DNA of 64,000 nucleotides from Posidonia oceanica (lineage: Eukaryota > Streptophyta > Magnoliopsida > Alismatales > Posidoniaceae): positions 88,619,501 to 88,683,500 of the forward strand of contig JAZBRS010000057.1 in the NCBI GenBank assembly GCA_037176725.1, given 5' to 3'. The notes below the pieces were generated by a model. The model had not been told where the DNA came from, did not search any database, and saw nothing but the letters and a program-made list of their open reading frames with translations. A program made the translations under genes and the position numbers. Within the stretch, counting starts at the first letter, position 1. Every line of letters starts with the position of its first letter. Below, piece after piece: positions 22,757 to 34,516 of the stretch.

Positions 22757-22774
22757 TAGCGACTCTGCTGGGGA
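22757..22774 (+). other. Primer-binding site of the gypsy element
   Basis: TAGCGACTCTGCTGGGGA is one base from the TGGCGACTCTGCTGGGGA form seen in Tat/Ogre-lineage elements. It lies six bases after the LTR end. The first G is changed to A. Confidence 0.8.
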
Positions 22775-23863
22775 TGCTAGACTCCGGCTTTCGTTTTCTG
22801 CCTTTTCGCTTCTGTGTGGCTTACTCTTTGCTTAGCTTAGCATTTAATTACCATGTCTTGCTTGATTATCGTGTTAATCCATGCATTTTGTTTGGTATTT
22901 GGCTTATTTTACACAAATGTGCTATGCCACCTCACTTATACACATGCCATGCTTATACATGCCTTTTGATGTGTTGATTGTCTTTTATTTTCACTAATCA
23001 TGTGACACAACACTAACACATACCATGGGTATGTCTTTTGCAATGATGTGTGATGCTTTGCTTGCCATAATTGGGTGATTTTCTTCCACTTTTGCACTAA
23101 CCCTAAGGACAATTAGAGATTGATTGTTTCCTCCCCTTGGCTAATTAAAAATGGCTAGTAAAATCAATTCTAGAAACAACTAGAGATATAAACACACCTC
23201 CATCCCCTTAGGTTAATAAAACATGCAAATAAAAGGCTTTAATCATGTTTGCATGAATGATCATATAGGACATGCATCTTCTCATCTCTGAGTCCACCTA
23301 CCAGTCTGAGAATGGCAATATCGGTCTCTTGTTCCATTTGCTTTAGTGTGGGGCGAGTTGGTCGGTCTATCCCCCCTTGTCAGGGGTCGTGTTGGTGTTA
23401 GTAGAGGGTACAACCCATGCTTTGGCAGGGTCGAGGCTCCTAACGCACCACCCATTATTGCCTGAGCTTTGGCCAGGATTTAAACGAGGACCTTACTTTC
23501 TGCCTGAGTCGGAGACCCGAACACCTGTGAGAGTCCAAAGTAGACGGCCTACTAGGACATACTAGACTGGTGAGAGAGAGCATACTAGAAAGCATCCATT
23601 TGGATGAATGCCTTCATGCCATATTTAAATGCACTTGCATTTTTTCTTCAGGTTTTAACACCTATTTGTCGTGTCTGTTGCACAGGTCAGTGAGCGAGTT
23701 CCCTAGCTGGAGTTTAAGTTTTTTCTTTCGCTGATGCCCCTGTTGCAACACCTTTTCTCAACCATCCTCTCCCGAGCTATCCGCCTTTGCGACAATTGCT
23801 CATCCTAGGACCCGTCCTCTTGTTTACTGTCGCAGGCCCATTCACACTCACTCACGGTCAGCC
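22775..23863 (+). other. Untranslated leader of the gypsy element
   Basis: About 1.1 kb between PBS and the gag ATG. It is AT-rich to about 23330 and then more GC-rich. There is no supported coding region. Long leaders are usual in Tat elements. Confidence 0.55.
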
Positions 23864-26800
23864 ATGGCCCAGCGCACTGGTGAGTGCAAGCCTTCTGTTG
23901 CTTCAGAGGGGATTTCCACTTCGGTCACTCCGACTCTCACTTTGACTCCCACTGTGCCTCTTTCAACGCCAGTATCCCATCCTCTGTTGCATGGGGCGCC
24001 CCTATTTTCTGTGGGACATTAGCAGACCTTTGCCCCTCCGGAGCCTATCACCGAGTCCGTCTCGGTGACTTCCACTCACGTTCCGAAGACTCTGCTGACT
24101 GCCTCCCTGTCTCAGGGCTTTGTCACTTTTGACACTCGTTCTGCTGCGGCGACTTCTGTTATAAGATCCCTGCCTTCTGGATAGTATGTGTCATTGCCTC
24201 TGGCATCTGGTCCCTTACCGATCCTGCACTTCAGTCTTCCCACTGATGGGACCCTTGACGCGCAGTATCAGCTTCTGATGGAGCTTGCCCAGACACTACA
24301 AGGTATGACTCTGTCTAATCGCCCCTCTGTGATTCTCGTTGCTCCTGAGGTCCCCCTACAGCCTGCTCCTACATTCCAAGCTCTTTCCACTACACCTCCG
24401 CCTAGGCCGTCGCCCTAGCTACTCACTGCTCCGGCGATGGGGGCGCAGCCTCTGCCTTCTACATTCACACCACTCACGGCACAGCATATGACTCCGCCAT
24501 CCGGTGGCCAACCCCTCGGGCTGGTAGGAGCGTAGTACCCCTTGAGCCCGCTGCCCGGCATCGCGCCAGTGCAGCAGCTGCTGCCCCCGCACTCTGCACC
24601 GATCACTGCACAGCATTCCGTCTACCCTTACCCACTGCATCAGCAGGTTCCTTCCCCAGCATGCATACCACCACACATTGCACCCACACACGGATACGCT
24701 AGCCCTCACGTCGCATCATCAAGCGACGTGATGGTGGATCCGGAGGAGCACTTAGGTGTGACCCATTCAGTGTATGTGACCCCCGTCCAAGCTGCACCAT
24801 CACCATCGACAACGGCTCCAGATGCCCTCCTTACTAGGATGGGCGATCTAGAAAGAGCACTACGTCTAGTGCAAGGTGGTGATCACCAATCCTACCAGTT
24901 CTAGGACCTCTGCTATTTCCCAGAGGCGGTGCTCCCACCGAATTTTCATATCCCGGACTTTGACAAGTATAATGGTAAGGGCTGTCCTATTTCCCATCTG
25001 ATGGCTTACTGTGGAGATCTCGCTCAGCTTCAGGCTGACGAGAGGTTGTTGATCTGCTTGTTCCAAAAGAATCTGACTGGCTCGGCCTTCAAGTGGTTCA
25101 CTTCCCTTGATATGGCCACCATCAAGACTTGGAGCGATCTCAGTCAGACGTTCTTAGAACAGTACTCCTTCAATCTAGATCTGGTCTCAAAGCGCAAGGA
25201 TCTGGTCGCCATCAAGCAGAAGTCCAACGAGCCGTTCGGGGAGTACGTCGGCCGCTGGCGCGTCCTTGCCTCACAGGTTCGCGATAGGCCCTCTAACAAG
25301 GAGCCTATCGAGATCATCATCCGAGTTGCGCAGCCGTCAACTGGGACTCTGCTTAGCATACAGCCTGTCACCACTTTTGCATCTCTGATTTGGGCTGGTG
25401 CTCGTGTGGAGAGCTCGCTGCGAAGTGGAAACTTCCCTGCGCTCTCCGCGTTCGCCAAGCAAGCCACCGCCCCCAACAACAATAACAACAACGGCAGCAG
25501 CAGCAATAGCAACAACAACCACCCTAGGAGAAGGGACCCTCCGAGAACCGCCGTTGCTTACGTCAACTCCCCTGCCGCGCCCGTCTATGTGTTGGCTCAG
25601 CCTGGCCTGAATCAGGTAGTTTATGCACCTACACCTAGGGCACCTCCCACTCCACAAATCACCACCACTACCCGACCGGTCTATCCTGCTGCATCGGTTT
25701 AGCAAGGACAACACCAAGGGCAGAGACAGCCTTACACGAATTAGTGTCGCTTCACTCCACTAGTGGAACCGCTGAGTGTCGTCTTCCCTATGGTTGCGTC
25801 GCTCCTTAGGCTCCCCTAGATTCACCCATCGCCGAATCCACTCCTGGTGTGGTATCACGCGAGTCTGTTTTGCAACTACCATCAAGTCGTGGGGCACTCG
25901 ACGGATAGTTACTTCACACTACGGGGTGCTATTCAGGACTTGATTAACCGAAAGGCCATCATCATTAACACGCAGGAGGCAGCATCCACTTCCGCACCTC
26001 CACCAGCATTCACACCTGCATCAGGACCAGCACCCTCTCATCCTAGCATTGTCCACCAGCCCTTGCCGGAGCATTCTAGCCCGGGAGGCGCGGGGACCTC
26101 AAGAGTGCACTCTATCTTCTCCTTCGGGTCCGCTTCGTCCGTGGTGGACCCCTATGATCTCATTCAAGATATCTCTGAGCCTTTTCCCTCCTCTCTCCAT
26201 CTTGCAGCAGTTGCCGGCTCCGAATCAGGAATCCATATGATCTAGCTGGATGCCAAGCCGGAGCGCTCTACCGCGCGGCCGACCATGCAATCCCAAGCTC
26301 AACCACCTCTTTGCCTGTTGGCTAGGTCCTAGCTAGAACCCTCACAGCCTTCCCAGCAGCATTCCCAATTCCCCCACCATCCAACAGACAACCCGACAAC
26401 CCCTCTCGAGCTCGCAGCTCATGCTCCCCTGTTGGTTAACCTGACGAGGGATACCCATCGCGTGCCATATGACTACGTCATAGAGATGTGCGCGGAAATC
26501 ACGCGGTCAGGGAGGGTTTACAAGCCTGCAGCATTGGTAGGCAAGGCTAGCCGTCCAAAGCCCACTCTACCCCCACCAGCAAGCAAACTCTCTGGTCCCA
26601 TCACAGAAGAACCCTTCGCCAAAGCCACTCCTTCCACCACCAAAAAGGACCCACCCACGGCTGACATCACCGCCCAATTCAAGAAAGTCAAGGCCGACAT
26701 ATCCATTTGGGACCTTATCCACACATCCACTGTGCACCAAAAGGATTTCCTCTGTGTGTTCCAGGCTGCCCATGTATCCACAACCATTGAGCCTGCAATC

Positions 26801-26880
26801 CTAGAAAGCATGGTGGGAATGATTGCGGTGCCCTAGGTCATCTCTTTTTCAAGTGATGAGCTACCTCCGGCAGGAATCAA
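23864..26880 (+). pseudogene. Tat/Ogre gypsy gag, single frame broken only by TAG codons
   Basis: The frame starts at ATG 23864 (MAQRTGECKP). It runs without frameshift, TAA or TGA, but has TAG codons at 24020, 24182, 24416, 24533, 24902, 25700, 25742, 25817, 26243, 26330 and 26834. The N-terminal 340 residues are S/T/P-rich. The Gag core lies at 24935-25440: LPPNFHIPDFDKYNG, FQKNLTGSAFKWFTSL, WSDLSQTFLEQYSFN. After an N/S repeat and a proline-rich part, a zinc-knuckle-like CNYHQVVGHSTDSYF is at about 25868. The last part is a P/S-rich linker leading into the protease in the same phase. Gag forms the particle that packages RNA. Typical Tat gags are this long. With eleven premature stops it is not expected to be made in full unless TAG is read through. 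Confidence 0.85.
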
Positions 26881-27700
26881 TCATAACCAACCCCTCTTCA
26901 TTACGGTGCAGTTCAAGAACTTCAGCATTCTCCTAACGTTAGTTGATAATGGCGCAGGCCTTAACGTCTGCCCCTTGCACACAGGAACTAAGCTCGGATT
27001 CAATGCCGAGGATATTACGCCAGCCACGAAGGGAATGACGGCTTTTGACAATACACACCGTAACTCTTTGGGGATTCTGATTATTCTCCTTACTATTGGC
27101 CTAGTCGTATTCAATGTGGAATTCTACATTGTCGACCTGGAACCCACCTTCAACCTTCTGTTTGGGCGCCCTTGGTTGCACAAGCATCAAGTCATCCTCT
27201 CGACCCTCCACCACATGATCAAGTTCCATCGGGGCGACGACGTTGTCGTTGTCATAGCGAAAAACTTCGACAAGGAGCGGATCGAGGCAGTTTCTTCCGT
27301 ATCACAGCAGACTGTCCAATTTGATCCCAAGCCTTCCGATACTTTGTATCGAGTTAATTAGTTTGAACCGGTTAACTATATCCCCGATCTTGAGCGTGTC
27401 AACTGCCTGGCCGTTCACAGCAACCCCTTTCGGATGGTCGAGAACCTCTGTCATAGGTGGGGCTATGTGAAGGGAACACCACTCGGGTGGTACGGCCAAG
27501 GGATTGCTGAGCCGATCGCGGCTGAAAAGCGAAGAAACTTCGAAGGTCTTGGGTATGACTGGCAGCCCCATGAAGATGAACGCCTGCACTCGAAGAACCG
27601 GAAGATTGCCATCCCTCGGGATCTCACTAACTTTACCAGTGTAGGTGCCATTGATACAAACAAAAGCCAAGCTGCAGCACAACAAGTGTCGTGTTAGAGT
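26881..27700 (+). pseudogene. Tat/Ogre aspartic protease and G-patch-like segment
   Basis: Still in the gag frame. The retroviral-type protease lies at about 26890-27250. Its active site is LVDNGAGLNVCP (26939-26974), the Tat variant of the usual D-S/T-G, and FNLLFGRPWLHKH marks the C-terminal strand. A G-patch-like segment follows at 27434-27580 with GYVKGTPLGWYGQGI and RNFEGLGYDW, a feature of Ogre-like Tat elements. TAG stops are at 27359 and 27695. The protease would cut the polyprotein during particle maturation. Confidence 0.85.
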
Positions 27701-29100
27701 CCCCCACTGCCGACAGAGGAGTGGGTGTGCATCAAGGACTACTACTTGGATGAGGAGCAGTTTGGCACTATGGAAGCAGTTCGGACTAGCAGAGAGGTCC
27801 AGTCCAGCCCAGCAGCATCTCGATCAGTTTGCCTAGCCCTCTCTTCTATTGATACAGTGGCAGAATCAGTGAGTTTTGTGTCAGAGTTGACAGTCTCTCC
27901 TACTTCCGTAGTTTTACCAATACCTTCGACAGCCACGGCAGCAGCTCCAGAGTTAGGAGCACACCCTCAGGCATCGTTCACCAGTCCGCTCATAGCCTCA
28001 GTCGCATCAACACAGTAGTCACCCTCACTGGTAGTTCAGTCAGTCAGTTCAGCCAGCTTCGCGACTCAACCTGCTTCATCAGTAGCACCACCAATAACGC
28101 AGGTGGCTCCATCAACCATACAGCCATCTGCCTCAATAAATCAAGTCTTGTGGTGGGCCCATAAGGCATCTTCAGCCATGCAACCAGCATCACCAGCGGA
28201 CGCAGGCGTTTTGTCGCCCGGCATAACCATCCAGCTATCAGCCCTCCAAAGGAGCACATCTATCTCCCCTCCAGCCATAGCAACAACCTTGTCAGTACAC
28301 CCGCTAGTTGCATCACTGGCCAGTCTATTTGCATCCCTGATCGCAATAGCACTGCAGTCAGTCGAAGATCAGTCAGTCAATCAGCACAGCTGGCAGCAGA
28401 ACAGACACCCAGTTAGCGGTGCAGTTAACAGCAAGAGGCACCCACGCAGGCAAGGGAACAGCCAAGCAAGAGTCTCAAGAGGCCGTCAGCACTTACTATG
28501 TCGACATGCCCTCAGATGAGGAGGAAGGAGCTACTGCAGAGGCTCAAGTAGACAGCCTACTTGGAGACTTGGAACTGCGGTTCCAAGAGCAGCTTGCAGC
28601 ACTGGCAGAGGATGCTGTAGAACAACAAGCATTAAAGAAAAGGAAAGCCGTGGTCACGGATCCCTCCCAGCAGGAAGACTATCCATCTATCATGGTCTTA
28701 GAAGAAGAATCAGCAACAGCACCCACTAGACTAGTTGAGTTAATCACTCCACAGTCAGGAGGCGGGTCTAGGTGGTTTGTACAGCACATGCCCTGCTTAG
28801 GCAGTGCAGCAGGCGGCAGTAGACAGATTAGTCCTTTAGAGGATAGCCGCCCGTCCCCAACACCCCCTGCAAGTACATCAGAAGATGCGGAGGAGGAAAC
28901 AGTAGCAGCAGCGACAGCAGCGGTAGTAGCCCAAGTAGTGGCAGCAGCAACAGAATAGGTAGAAGAGCCAGATCAGCCGGCGAGTCCAGAGACCGCCAGA
29001 GCAGAGGTCGCACACCGAGCATACAGAAACACTCGGGTGAGCGTCATCAGGGCCAGGAAGCGGAACACATCCACTCCTTCGACATTACAGACCCAACCTT
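27701..29100 (+). pseudogene. Low-complexity linker between protease and reverse transcriptase
   Basis: An S/T/A/P/Q-rich coding stretch continues in the gag phase to about 28400, with a TAG at 28016. It then resumes in a different phase (from about 28401: STYYVDMPSDEEEGATAEAQ), with a TAG at 28956. The phase change is the only one between gag and the middle of integrase. It may be an indel or the place where Ogre-like elements separate gag-pro from pol by splicing. I could not find a convincing intron. Confidence 0.55.
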
Positions 29101-30640
29101 CAGAACTAATTGCATATGGAAAGGAGGACGATACAGGTGTAGATGAGAATGTTGAACCACCGCCTGAGTTCCAGCCCTACGATGATGACCTAGAGGGCCC
29201 TAACCTCCATGACGAAGAAGAGACGGAGGTGATCAACATCGGCATAGCCGAGGAGGTCAAAGAGGTTCGCATTAGTGCCAAACTGTCACCCCAGGCCAGA
29301 GCAGAGTTTATAGCTTTCCTCAGGGAATATGCAGATGTCTTCGCTTGGAAGTATGATGACATGGTCGGCCTCGACGTCGAAATAGTGGTACACACTCTGC
29401 CGTTGAAGCCAGATGCAAAGCCAGTGAATCAGAAACTCAAGAGATGGCGACCACAATGGCTGCTCAAGATCAAAGAAGAAATCATGAAGTAGCATAATGT
29501 CAGCTTCCTCAAGCTCGTACTATACCCAAAATGGCTTGCTAATGTTGTGCTAGTGCCAAAGAAAGACGGCCAGGTCCGCATGTGCATCGACTACAGAGAT
29601 ATGAACAAGGCGAGTCCCAAGGATGACTTTCTGCTGCCGCACATTGACGTCCTGGTCGACAACACAATGGGCCATAAAATGCTCTCCTTCATGGACGGCT
29701 TCTCCAACTACAACCAGATCAGAATGGCAGAGGAAGATATGGAAAAGACATCCTTCATCACCCCTTGGGGAGTCTTCTGCTATCAAGTAATGCCGTTCGG
29801 GCTTAAGAATGCAGGGGCAACTTATCAGAGGGCCATGACAGCGCTATTCCATGACCTCATGCACCAAGAAGTCGAGGTCTACGTAGACGATATGATTGCT
29901 AAGTCCAGAGAGCCCGAGGATCATCTTGCCTGCTTGAGGAAGCTCTTTGATCGCTTGAGGAAATACAAGCTTCGCCTCAACCCCAACAAGTGTGTATTCA
30001 ACGTATCATCTAGAAAACTCCTGGGATACATTGTTAGCTAGAGGGGAATCGAGGTGGACCTGAGTAAGGTAAGAGCTATTGTGGAGATACCACCCCCCAA
30101 AACTGAAAAGGAGATCCGAGGACTGTTGGGGCGAATGCAATACATCAGTCAGTTCGTAGCATAACTCACTCCCATCTGCAAACCGATATTCAAGCTCCTG
30201 AGGAAGAATGCACAGATCAGCTGGAGAGACGAGTGCCAAGCTGCATTTGACAATATCAAGCAGCTCCTTATCCAGCCTCCGGTCCTGGTTCCCCACAGGC
30301 CAGGGCGACCTCTGCTTATATACCTTTCTACCACGCAGCATTCCATGGGCGTAGTCTTGGGCCAACATGATGAATCAAGCAGAAAGGAACGAGCCATCTA
30401 CTACCTGAGCAAGAAATTTAATGACTACGAAGCCAGGTACAGCACCATAGAGAAGGTCTGCTTATCCCTTGTCTAGCTGGTACAAAGACTAAGGCATTAC
30501 ATGATGGCCTATCCAGTTCGGCTGCTATGCCGGCATGACCTAATGAAGTTTCTCTTCCAGAAGCCAGCCATGGTAGACAGATGCGTCAAGTGGCAAGTGT
30601 TGCTATCTCAGTACGACATCACCTTCGTCACGTAGAAGTC
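29101..30640 (+). pseudogene. Tat/Ogre gypsy reverse transcriptase and RNase H (first)
   Basis: The N-terminal approach VRISAKLSPQAR...FAWKYDDMVGLD leads into RT. VPKKDGQVRMCIDYRDMNKA, LLPHIDVLVD, MPFGLKNAGATYQRAM and the catalytic EVYVDDMIAKS (about 29875-29910) are all present, so the catalytic aspartates are intact. The connection and RNase H follow with KTEKEIRGLLGRMQYI, YYLSKKFNDYEARYS and RHYMMAYPVRLL. Premature stops are TAG at 29490, 30039, 30474 and 30633, and TAA at 30162. At 30474 family comparison suggests a tryptophan was lost. At 29490, 30039 and 30633 glutamine is likely. Function would be cDNA synthesis in cytoplasmic particles. Confidence 0.88.
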
Positions 30641-31160
30641 CATGAAGGGGCAGGCTATGGCAGACCACTTGGGCGACTTCCCCTTGCCTGAATATCAGCC
30701 CCTGCAGACACATTTCCCTGATGAAGACATCCTGTTCGTAATGGAGGATTCTGAGCAGAAGGACCCTGAAGACCAGGAGCAGTGGCGGCTGTACTTTGAT
30801 GGCGCCGTCAACAAAAGAGGTCGAGGCATAGGTGCAGTATTAGCAACGCCGCAGGGGCAGTTAATCCCCTTTGCAAGGAAGTTGACCTTTGAATGCACCA
30901 ATAACGAAGCAGAATATGAAGCGTGCATCCTGGGACTGAGAGTCGCACTCAAGCATGAGGTGCAGAAACTGCATGTGCACGACGATGCAATGTTGGTGAT
31001 CTCCCAGGTAAACGGCGATTGGAAGACAAATGATCCAAAGCTCGTGCCATATCATGAACATCTGCTGAAGCTTATTGAGGAGTTTGAGAATGTCTGCTTC
31101 ACATACATGAACGGAGCAAGGAACGCAAATGCAGATGCGCTGACAACCTTGGCATCCTAG
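30641..31160 (+). pseudogene. Second RNase H domain (Tat dual-RNase H)
   Basis: In the same frame as RT. The domain has WRLYFDGAVNKRGRGIGAV (first acidic residue), FECTNNEAEYEACILGL (glutamate), VHDDAMLVISQVNGDW and ARNANADALTTLA (last aspartate), at about 30780-31155. A second RNase H after the original one is a marker of the Tat clade of Ty3/gypsy. A TAG at 31158 interrupts the link to integrase. Confidence 0.87.
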
Positions 31161-31205
31161 CTCAACATACCTGAAGACCGTGTAGTAGACATATTAGTCA
31201 CCCGC

Positions 31206-32505
31206 ATGGAGCAGCTTGCACACTGCATGATCATAGAAGAGGCGGATCCAGCAGAAGAGCAAACATGGTACCATGACATCAAAGTCTTCCTGGAATCTGG
31301 CAACCTCCCACCTAATGCCTCAGCAGTAGATAGAAAGACTTTGATGCGTCTGGCGTCAAAATACGTACTAGGAGCAGGGCACCTCTACAGAAGATCCTAT
31401 AACCAGATGCTCCTACGCTGCGTGGGTAAGAGAGAGGCCGATACATTGATGCTTCAAGTCCATGCAGGGACCTGCGGCCCTCACATGAACGGTGTGTTGC
31501 TAGCCAAGAAGATCATGCTCCAGGGCTACTCTGGTCAACCATGGAGGCAGATTGCTGCCAGTTTGTGTGCAGATGCCATAATTGTCAGATCCATGAGAAT
31601 TTCATCCATGCTCCCCCTCAGTAGCTACACAGCATGTCATCGCCGTTGCCTTTCTCCACCTGGGGGATCGATGTTGTCGGAGCAGTACATCCAGCAGCCT
31701 CCAATGGTCATCGCTTTATTCTTGTGGCGATTGACTACTTCATCAAGTGGGTGGAAGTGGCCTCATACAAGATAGTCACCGCTGCGGTTATTGAGAAATT
31801 CATCCGGAACAACATTATAACCCGATATGGGGTCCCACACGTACTCATCTTTGACAATGGCACAAACTTCATAGCTAGGAGGATCGAAGACTATCTCCAG
31901 AGCTTCAAGGTCAGACATCACAGATCCTCACCTTATCAACCGCAGATGAATGGCGCAGTAGAGTATGCCAACAAGAACCTTGTAAAGATCTTGAAAAAGA
32001 TGGCAGAAACTCATAAGGATTGGCACGACAAGCTTCTATACGTGCTATGGGCGTACAGGACATCAGTCCGGACCTCGACAGGAGCAACCCCGTACTCACT
32101 AGTATACGACATGGAGGCGGTGCTGCCTGTTGAAGTAGGGATCCCCTCACTGCGGATCCTACGAGAAGCTGAGCTGGAGGAGGCAGAATGGGTCGAAGAC
32201 CGCTGCATCCAGCTAAACCTGATTGATGAACATAGGCTACAAGCCATGCATCATGCCCAGTGCTATCAAAAGCGAGTGGCCAGAGCATACCAGAAGAATG
32301 TTAGGCTCAGAAGCTTCCAACTAGGAGATTTGGTTTTGCGAGCCATTCACCTCTTGGACAGCCGAGGCAAATTCCAACCCAACTGACGCGGCCCCTTTGT
32401 GATCAAGCAGGTCTTCTCCAGCGGCGCAGCAGTCCTTGAGGACATGGACCAGGTTGAGCAATCAGAGCCGGTCAACTCTTGCTACCTCAAGAAGTACTAC
32501 CAATG
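31206..32505 (+). pseudogene. Tat/Ogre gypsy integrase
   Basis: The zinc-binding region is recognisable at about 31455-31600 (HAGTCGPHMNG and a following cysteine pair read in the other phase). A frameshift lies near 31550, and the core is read from 31634. Catalytic residues are visible in WGIDVVGAV, IFDNGTNFIA and NGAVEYANKNL. The C-terminal part has YRTSVRTSTGATPYSLVY and LGDLVLRAIH. A TGA at 32384 replaces a probable tryptophan (FQPN-stop-RGPF). The frame then goes to KKYYQ and a TGA at 32503. Integrase would insert the cDNA in the nucleus. This copy is inactive. Confidence 0.85.
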
Positions 32506-32870
32506 ACCGAGGTTGCACCCTCGCCTTGCAGAGTCCCCTCATTCTCACTACATGAATTTGAACACCTCCATGCATTTCTAGCCATGTTTTATTTATCAAA
32601 AAAAAAAGAAAAAAAAAAGAGAAAAAGGAAAAAGAAAAAGAAAAAAAGAATCATACATTACAATCATAGCCTAGTGATGAAAATCAGAAGTGCTTGTCTG
32701 CTCTGGAAAGAGTCTACTCTACCTCACCTGACACTACTTAAATGTTCTAACCAGTGAGGGAGCCACCACTCAGTGAGAACAGGCGAAATGCCCAAACCCA
32801 CTAGGACTTATACCTCTAGAGGGAGATAAAATGCTAGAGTGTGAGCGAGAGTGTGAGCTAGAAAAATACA
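32506..32870 (+). other. Gypsy 3' untranslated stub ending at the copia junction
   Basis: It contains a long purine tract (about 32598-32650, A-rich with scattered G). No 3' LTR follows. Copia integrase sequence begins at about 32870-32885 instead. A deletion or recombination between two elements is the simplest reading. Confidence 0.5.
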
Positions 32871-34516
32871 TGTCTGCACATGGCCATAAACTGCCACTAT
32901 ATTGTACTGATTCAATCAGTAATAAATCATTTGAATTGATCTTCTCTAATGTGTGGACTTCCCTAGTGACTTCTTCAAATGGCTACAAATATGTGGTGTC
33001 TTTTATTGATGATTATACTAAGTTTGTGTGGATTTTTCCCCTCACACTCAAATCAGAAGTCTATTCTGTCTTTCAGAAGTTTAGAAATTGGGTGAAAGTG
33101 CAGTTCAATGCTGAAATTAAGTCCTTGCATTCAGATTGGGGAGGTGAATACAGAAGGTTGTCTGAAGAACTCAAAGCTATGGGAATGAATCACAGGATCA
33201 GTGCTCCATATACTCCTGAACAAAATGGATGTGCTGAGAGGAAGAATAGACACTTAACAGAGATAGCTTTGGCATTATTGGCTCACAGTGGAGTTTCTTT
33301 GAAATTCTAGGATCATGCCTTTCAAACTGCAGCTTATTTGATTAATCTTCTTCCTTCTCCTTCTCTTGGCCATTCGTCTCCTTTTCAAAGGCTTTTCAAC
33401 AAGGCACCTGATTATAGTTTTCTCAAAGTCTTTGGTTATAAGTGCTTTCCTCTTCTCAGGCCCTATAACACTCACAAACTTCAATTTCGTTCTCTACCTC
33501 ATTTGTTCTTAGGTTATAGTCATTCACATCATGCCTACAAGTGTTATAATCTAAACTCAAATAAAATGATTATTGCTATGCATGTAAGGTTTGATGAGAA
33601 TTGTTTTCCTTGTCAAACAACATCACCAACCCACAGTCTTACTTCTAGTATTTCTAATTCTTCATTTACTCCTATCATCATTCCTGCCTATTTACCTATT
33701 TCTAATTCAGTCTCTTCTTCACAGTGTCTTGACAATCATTCTCCTTCCAATTTAGTGTCTTCTATACCTTCTACTATCCAATGTGGTTGTCCTGAGTCAG
33801 ATCTTTCAAAGTCCCACAATATCTCTTCTAATACTGCTAATATATCTTCTTTACCATCAAGTCCTACCATTCCATCCAAGTCAGCCTCCCATTCATACAA
33901 TCTCAGGTCATTTGATCAGTGTTCTACAAGAACACATTCAATGCAAACCAGATCTTTAACTAGTGTCTCTAGCAAGAAGGCATTCTCAGCCACATGTCAT
34001 CCTCTACCTTCTTCATCAGACATTCCTCTTGATCAGATGGAACCCACTTCTTATACTGCTGCAGCCAAACATATACATTGGAAGTAAGCTATGATCACTG
34101 AATTTAATGCTCTCATGAAGACAAAAACTTGGGAGCTTGTGCCAAAGGTTGCTGCTATGAATGTTATTGGTTGTAAATGGATTTACAAAGTCAAGAGAAA
34201 GGCTGATAGATCCCTGGATAGATATAAAGCAAGGCTAGTAGCAAAAGGTTTTAATCAACGTGAAGGCATTGATTATTTTGATACTTTTACCCCTGTGATC
34301 AAACCAACCACCATCAGGTTAGTATTGACAGTGGCTATCTCTAAAGGCTGGCATATGAGGCAATTGGATGTCCAAAATGCTTTCTTACATGGTGATTTAC
34401 AAGAGGATTTTTTATGACTCAACCAGCTGGCTTTATTCATCCTGAATACCCTTCTTATGTGTGCAAATAGAAAAGATCCTTATATGCTTTAAAACAATCT
34501 CCTAGAGCATGGTATA
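32871..34516 (+). pseudogene. Copia-1 integrase core and start of reverse transcriptase
   Basis: Copia pol begins abruptly inside integrase. The region normally carrying the first catalytic aspartate reads LIFSNVWTS, so that aspartate appears changed to asparagine. LHSDWGGEY and EQNGCAERKNR retain the other two acidic residues. The integrase C-terminus with FGYKCFPLLRPYN and HLFLGYSHSHHAYKCYN follows, then an S/P-rich linker, then RT from 34091 ([34 protein letters not shown]). Stops: TAG 33308, TAA 34085, and TAG near 34468. A frameshift is near 34415. Gag, protease and the integrase zinc region are absent. The frame is split at 34516 by a solo LTR and resumes at 35801. Confidence 0.85.

Noticed and set aside
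23864..28400. Reassigned genetic code (TAG as a sense codon) for the whole genome
   Set aside because: Host genes and other elements in the window use normal stops, and SAMS is conventional. If TAG is tolerated, it would be specific to this element.
28016..28420. An Ogre-type intron between protease and RT in the gypsy element
   Set aside because: A phase change occurs here, but I found no convincing donor/acceptor pair with conserved borders. A small indel explains it equally well.
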